Below are positions 5,667 to 8,658 of a stretch of 8,658 nt of DNA, one piece after another (positions within the stretch are counted from its first letter, which is position 1; every line of letters begins with the position of its first letter). A program made the translations under genes and the position numbers. The stretch is taken from NCBI GenBank assembly GCA_947632575.1, contig CANRPV010000058.1, positions 1 through 8,658 on the forward strand. Reading direction: 5' to 3'. Below the pieces are notes generated by a model. It saw only the letters and a program-made list of their open reading frames with translations. It was not told where the DNA came from and searched no databases. Source of the DNA: an uncultured Eggerthellaceae bacterium. Lineage in GTDB: Bacteria > Actinomycetota > Coriobacteriia > Coriobacteriales > Eggerthellaceae.

Positions 5667-6978
5667 CGTAACGCTTATCGATCCTCTGGAGGGTCCGATT
5701 CGAGGCACGACGAGGGTACCGGGAGATAAATCCATTTCTCACCGGGCCGTGCTGTTTTCAGCTATGGCGGAGGGCACCTCACGCCTTTCGGGTGTTCTCG
5801 ATTCCGCTGATGTGAATGCCTCCATTGAAGCGGTGCGCGCTCTGGGAGCTCAGGTGGATCTCGAGAAACAAGCCGATGGAAGCTTGGAGGGCACGATAAC
5901 CGGTTGGGGCTCTGAAGGCCCAAAACAGCCTGATAAGCCAATCGATTGCGCGAACTCCGGCACCACGGCGCGCCTGCTTATGGGTGTTTTGGCACCGTGG
6001 GATATTCAGGTTGAGCTCACTGGCGACAGTTCGCTTAAGAAGCGTCCTATGCGGCGCATCACCGCTCCCTTGATGAAGATGGGAGTGCGCTTTGAGCCGG
6101 CAGGGCAGGAGCTCCTGCCTATCACTGAGATCGGAACGCCGAAGCTGCGTGCCATCAACTATGAGGCTCCTATGGCTTCAGCCCAGCTCAAGACCGCTGT
6201 GCTTCTCGCTGGTGTCTATGCCCAGGGGACCACAACGGTAAAAGAGCCCGCTCCTTCGCGCAACCACACGGAGCTCATGTTGCCTGAGTATGGTGTTCCC
6301 ACCACCGCCTCAAGCCAGACTGCCTCGGTTAAAGGACCGGCGCTCATGCAGGCGAGCGAAGTGGTTGTGCCAGGTGATCCCTCCTCGGCTGCCTTCCTGG
6401 TCTGCGCGGCGGCAATCAAGCCCGGAAGTGATCTCACTATAGAAAACGTAAGCCTTAACACCGCTCGCACCGGTTTCGTACGGACGCTTGAGCGTATGGG
6501 TGCGGATATCGATGTGGTTCATACAGGCCAAGAGGGCAAAGAGCCCAATGGCACGATTCATATCAGCTACACGCCTGTTCTGAGAGGTTGTGAAATTCCC
6601 GCTCAGCACATTGCGTCTTTGGTAGATGAGGTGCCGATTCTTTCGTTGGTGGCCGCTCATGCAAGAGGCGTGACCGTCTTTAAAGAAGTGGGCGAGCTGC
6701 GCGTTAAAGAAGCTGACCGTCTTGCCGCCACCATCGAGGGTTTAGCCCAGCTTGGCATCGATGCATGGGAAGAGGGTAACGATCTTTACATCGAGGGCAA
6801 TCCCGATCTCGTGGTGGCTCCCGGTCTTACCTTTGAATCCTATGGTGATCATCGTCTAGCGATGACCTGGGCCATAGCTGGTCTTACATCCAACGTACCT
6901 GTGGAGGTCACGCGCTTTGGATCGGTGGCTGTAAGCTACCCGAATTTCCTAAGCACGATTCAGGGATTAGCCCGATGA
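5656..6978 (+). CDS. aroA: 3-phosphoshikimate 1-carboxyvinyltransferase (EPSP synthase)
   Basis: AroA joins phosphoenolpyruvate to shikimate-3-phosphate to give EPSP, the sixth shikimate-pathway step, upstream of chorismate and so of TyrA. The length of 440 residues is normal. Substrate-binding motifs are VPGDKSISHR (Lys25, Ser26, Arg30), NSGTTARLLMG (100-110) and GDSSLKKRPM (123-132). SAQLK (175-179), the catalytic Asp324 in VDEVPIL, KEADR (351-355) and YGDHRLAM (396-403) follow. RxHxE, GDKx and SAQxK are motifs cited for class II EPSP synthases; the fourth, NxTR, appears as NTAR. The residue equivalent to E. coli Gly96 is Gly102, the ancestral state. Class II membership is therefore likely, but inhibitor sensitivity cannot be read from this. 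The stop overlaps the start of cmk as ATGA. Confidence 0.96.
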   Translation: MSSDVTLIDPLEGPIRGTTRVPGDKSISHRAVLFSAMAEGTSRLSGVLDSADVNASIEAVRALGAQVDLEKQADGSLEGTITGWGSEGPKQPDKPIDCANSGTTARLLMGVLAPWDIQVELTGDSSLKKRPMRRITAPLMKMGVRFEPAGQELLPITEIGTPKLRAINYEAPMASAQLKTAVLLAGVYAQGTTTVKEPAPSRNHTELMLPEYGVPTTASSQTASVKGPALMQASEVVVPGDPSSAAFLVCAAAIKPGSDLTIENVSLNTARTGFVRTLERMGADIDVVHTGQEGKEPNGTIHISYTPVLRGCEIPAQHIASLVDEVPILSLVAAHARGVTVFKEVGELRVKEADRLAATIEGLAQLGIDAWEEGNDLYIEGNPDLVVAPGLTFESYGDHRLAMTWAIAGLTSNVPVEVTRFGSVAVSYPNFLSTIQGLAR

Positions 6979-7658
6979 TTATTGCTATCGATGGCCCTTC
7001 AGGGGCTGGTAAGTCGACGGTGGCTGAAGCCGTCGCCAGAAAGCTTGGATTTTCCTGCCTCGATACGGGCGCGATGTATCGGGCGATCGCCTGGAAGGCT
7101 CTGGAAGAGGGCGTTTCCTTGGAGGATGATCAAGCGCTCGGGGATCTCGCCCGAAGCTCGGAGATTCAGTTTTACCATGAGGCGGGAGAGCCGCTTCCCA
7201 AAGGGGTCGCCATCGATGGCGTCGATGTGACGAAAGCCATACGCACCGCTGAGATCGACAAGGCGGTCTCGCCTGTTTCCGCGGCACCCTCGGTACGGGA
7301 GGCGCTCGTAGATCAGCAACGCCGGATAGGTGCGACGGGCGATTACGTCATCGAGGGACGCGACATCGGTACCGTGGTTTTTCCCAACGCTGAGCTGAAG
7401 ATCTTCCTGACCGCCAGCGATGAAGAACGAGCTCATCGTCGGGTGCGCCAAAACGTGGATCGTGGGCTTGGTTCTATGGACTACGAAGAGGTCTTAGCCG
7501 ACCTGAGGCGCCGTGATGCCTATGATTCGAGTCGAGCCACCTCGCCTTTGAAGGCCGCGGATGACGCGCTGCTTCTTGATTCTACCGGTGCCTATATCGA
7601 AGAGGTCATCGACAAGATCTGCGCTTTGGCTCTTGATCTGGAACGTAAAGGCGATTGA
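6975..7658 (+). CDS. cmk: Cytidylate kinase
   Basis: Cmk phosphorylates CMP and dCMP with ATP, recycling the nucleotides released by RNA turnover and CDP-lipid synthesis. The 227-residue protein, of usual length, has the P-loop GPSGAGKST (7-15). LDTGAMYRAIAW (29-40) forms part of the nucleotide monophosphate site. The IEGRDIGTVVFPNAELKIFL segment (126-145) and the Arg-rich lid region near RRDAYDSSR follow. A four-base ATGA overlap with aroA and an AGGGAT SD seven bases upstream support the ATG start. The order cmk, plsC, ispH is a recurring arrangement in clostridia and related groups, often with ribosomal protein S1 next, so rpsA or an ispH-rpsA fusion may lie beyond the window. Confidence 0.96.
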   Translation: MIIAIDGPSGAGKSTVAEAVARKLGFSCLDTGAMYRAIAWKALEEGVSLEDDQALGDLARSSEIQFYHEAGEPLPKGVAIDGVDVTKAIRTAEIDKAVSPVSAAPSVREALVDQQRRIGATGDYVIEGRDIGTVVFPNAELKIFLTASDEERAHRRVRQNVDRGLGSMDYEEVLADLRRRDAYDSSRATSPLKAADDALLLDSTGAYIEEVIDKICALALDLERKGD

Positions 7659-8509
7659 TGGGTCTTATCCTGCCTTACAAAGAAATGTGGGACCGACCTC
7701 TTGGCGGAATCAGCGAGGAGAAAGAGGTTCCCCATTGGTTCGGCAATATCGCGTATGTGATCGTGGGAGCCATTTTCAAGCTTTGCTTTCGTTATAAAGT
7801 GACGGATCGTGAAAACCTGCGGGCTTTCAAGGGCCAAAGTGGCGTGCTTCTCATCGCCAACCACACGTCTTTTTTGGATGTGGCTTTCATGTATCTCGCC
7901 GCCCGTCCATCTCAGTGGGTTCGCTTCATGGGTCGCGACACTCTTTTTGACAATCTTGGTGGTTTAGTGGGTCAGATCCTGTCTCGAGTGGGCGCTTTTC
8001 CCGTCAAGCGTGATAGCGCGGATCGGCAAGCCATCAAGCGGGCCACGCGCATGCTTAAGGATCGAGAGATCGTAGGGATTTTGCCCGAGGGGACTCGACG
8101 TGGCAAGGGTTCGATGAAGCCCGAGCTTCATGCGGGTGCGGCTTTTATCGCTCGCATGGGTCATGCCCCGATTCTGCCTATGACTGTTCGTAATGCGGAA
8201 AACGTCAAGCGCAAAGGAGAAAGGCTGCGTTTTCCCAAGATCACGCTCGAATATGGTAAGCCTGTTTTGGTGGGAGATTTCGACTTCCTTCCTAAAGCCG
8301 AGCGTTTAGATGCCTGCACCTGGTATGCCATGCGCGAGTGTTTCGCTCTCTCGCAGCATAAGTCTCGTGAAGAGGTTGATATGGTGGCGCTCTTTCCCGA
8401 CTCCACCGATTACAGCGCTGTTTTTGCCGAGCATCCGATTCCCGAGCATGATTCGGAAGAGATCGTCGCCGCCTTACAACGGCAACGCGAAGAGGAAAGC
8501 TCCTCATGA
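7658..8509 (+). CDS. plsC: 1-acyl-sn-glycerol-3-phosphate acyltransferase
   Basis: PlsC-family enzymes transfer an acyl group to the sn-2 position of lysophosphatidic acid at the membrane, giving phosphatidic acid. The 283-residue protein carries the acyltransferase motifs in order. These are the catalytic NHTSFLD (68-74, His69 and Asp74 of HX4D), a FPVKRDSADRQAI segment (motif II), LPEGTRRGKG (142-151, motif III) and APILPMTVRNAE (motif IV). A hydrophobic stretch near residues 30-45 (IAYVIVGAIFKLCF) could anchor it in the membrane. The C-terminal 60 residues are acidic and carry no motif I recognise. The ATG at 7658 shares its first base with the cmk stop codon (TGATG); a TTG one codon earlier is a less likely start. 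Specificity for lysophosphatidate rather than another acyl acceptor is inferred from family and context. Confidence 0.88.
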   Translation: MGLILPYKEMWDRPLGGISEEKEVPHWFGNIAYVIVGAIFKLCFRYKVTDRENLRAFKGQSGVLLIANHTSFLDVAFMYLAARPSQWVRFMGRDTLFDNLGGLVGQILSRVGAFPVKRDSADRQAIKRATRMLKDREIVGILPEGTRRGKGSMKPELHAGAAFIARMGHAPILPMTVRNAENVKRKGERLRFPKITLEYGKPVLVGDFDFLPKAERLDACTWYAMRECFALSQHKSREEVDMVALFPDSTDYSAVFAEHPIPEHDSEEIVAALQRQREEESSS

Positions 8510-8658
8510 TCGTCATTCGCGCTCAGCATGCGGGCGCCTGCTACGGTGTTCAGCGAGCGCTCGGCCTTGCCGACTCGGTGCTCGACGGTAATTCGATCGT
8601 CTATACCTTAGGTCCACTCATCCACAATCCACAGGTTGTGGGCAGTCTCGAGGCGAGG
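8506..8658 (+). CDS. ispH: 4-hydroxy-3-methylbut-2-enyl diphosphate reductase, N-terminal part
   Basis: IspH (LytB) is the iron-sulphur enzyme that makes IPP and DMAPP in the last step of the MEP pathway. Only the first 51 residues are in the window, and the gene runs off the 3' edge. They contain the first cluster ligand Cys12 in AGACYGVQRAL, where E. coli has a GFCAGV-type motif. LGPLIHNPQVV contains the conserved substrate-binding His near position 40. The ATG overlaps the plsC stop as ATGA, and AGAGGA nine bases upstream is a fair SD. Whether the protein is fused at its C-terminus to ribosomal protein S1, as in some clostridia, cannot be seen. The motif match over this short stretch is good. 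Confidence 0.88.
   Translation, partial: MIVIRAQHAGACYGVQRALGLADSVLDGNSIVYTLGPLIHNPQVVGSLEAR

Noticed and set aside
6999..7451. A 150-codon minus-strand frame opposite cmk.
   Set aside because: Same reasoning: it is a mirror of conserved Cmk codons and has no recognisable protein features.
8310..8591. 93-codon plus-strand frame spanning the plsC end and ispH start.
   Set aside because: It lies in a different frame from both, while PlsC and IspH motifs cover the same bases in their own frames.

Overview
The window is a compact block of housekeeping genes, all on the + strand. I see no mobile element, CRISPR array, RNA gene or phage-like segment, and there is no gap longer than 72 bases between genes. 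The gene order (M50 peptidase, scpA, scpB, rluB-type synthase, tyrA with ACT domain, aroA, cmk, plsC, ispH), the moderate GC content by eye, and the protein style suggest a Gram-positive anaerobe. My best guess is an actinobacterium of the class Coriobacteriia, with a clostridial Firmicute as the alternative. This is an inference from neighbourhood and family resemblance, not a database result.

Layout. Bases 2-1336 are one open frame. It begins, cut off at the 5' edge, as the second ATPase domain and C-terminal coiled coil of an ABC-F protein. It then runs without a stop codon into a complete TrmL-type tRNA wobble-base 2'-O-methyltransferase. TrmL also has its own ATG (842) with a strong Shine-Dalgarno sequence. 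After a 57-base gap comes a membrane M50 (site-2 protease-like) peptidase (1394-2074). The Smc partners scpA (2084-2878) and scpB (2879-3586) follow, then an RsuA/RluB-family rRNA pseudouridine synthase (3579-4430). The second gap, of 72 bases, precedes tyrA (4503-5666). From there aroA (5656-6978), cmk (6975-7658), plsC (7658-8509) and the start of ispH (8506 to the edge) all overlap by 1 to 11 bases.

How the genes work together. The first group handles translation (ABC-F, TrmL), membrane proteolysis, chromosome condensation (ScpA and ScpB with Smc) and 23S rRNA modification. The second group combines the shikimate/tyrosine branch (AroA, TyrA), CMP/dCMP recycling (Cmk), phosphatidic acid synthesis (PlsC) and the last step of the MEP isoprenoid pathway (IspH). 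The tight overlaps imply co-transcription and translational coupling within each group. The two short gaps are the only natural places for internal promoters.

I found no previously undescribed multi-gene system. The point most worth a second look is the missing stop codon between the ABC-F and TrmL coding regions. Smaller points are a basic insertion in the pseudouridine synthase, a long tail on ScpB, a TTG start with close SD spacing for tyrA, and a possible leaderless start for the M50 gene.
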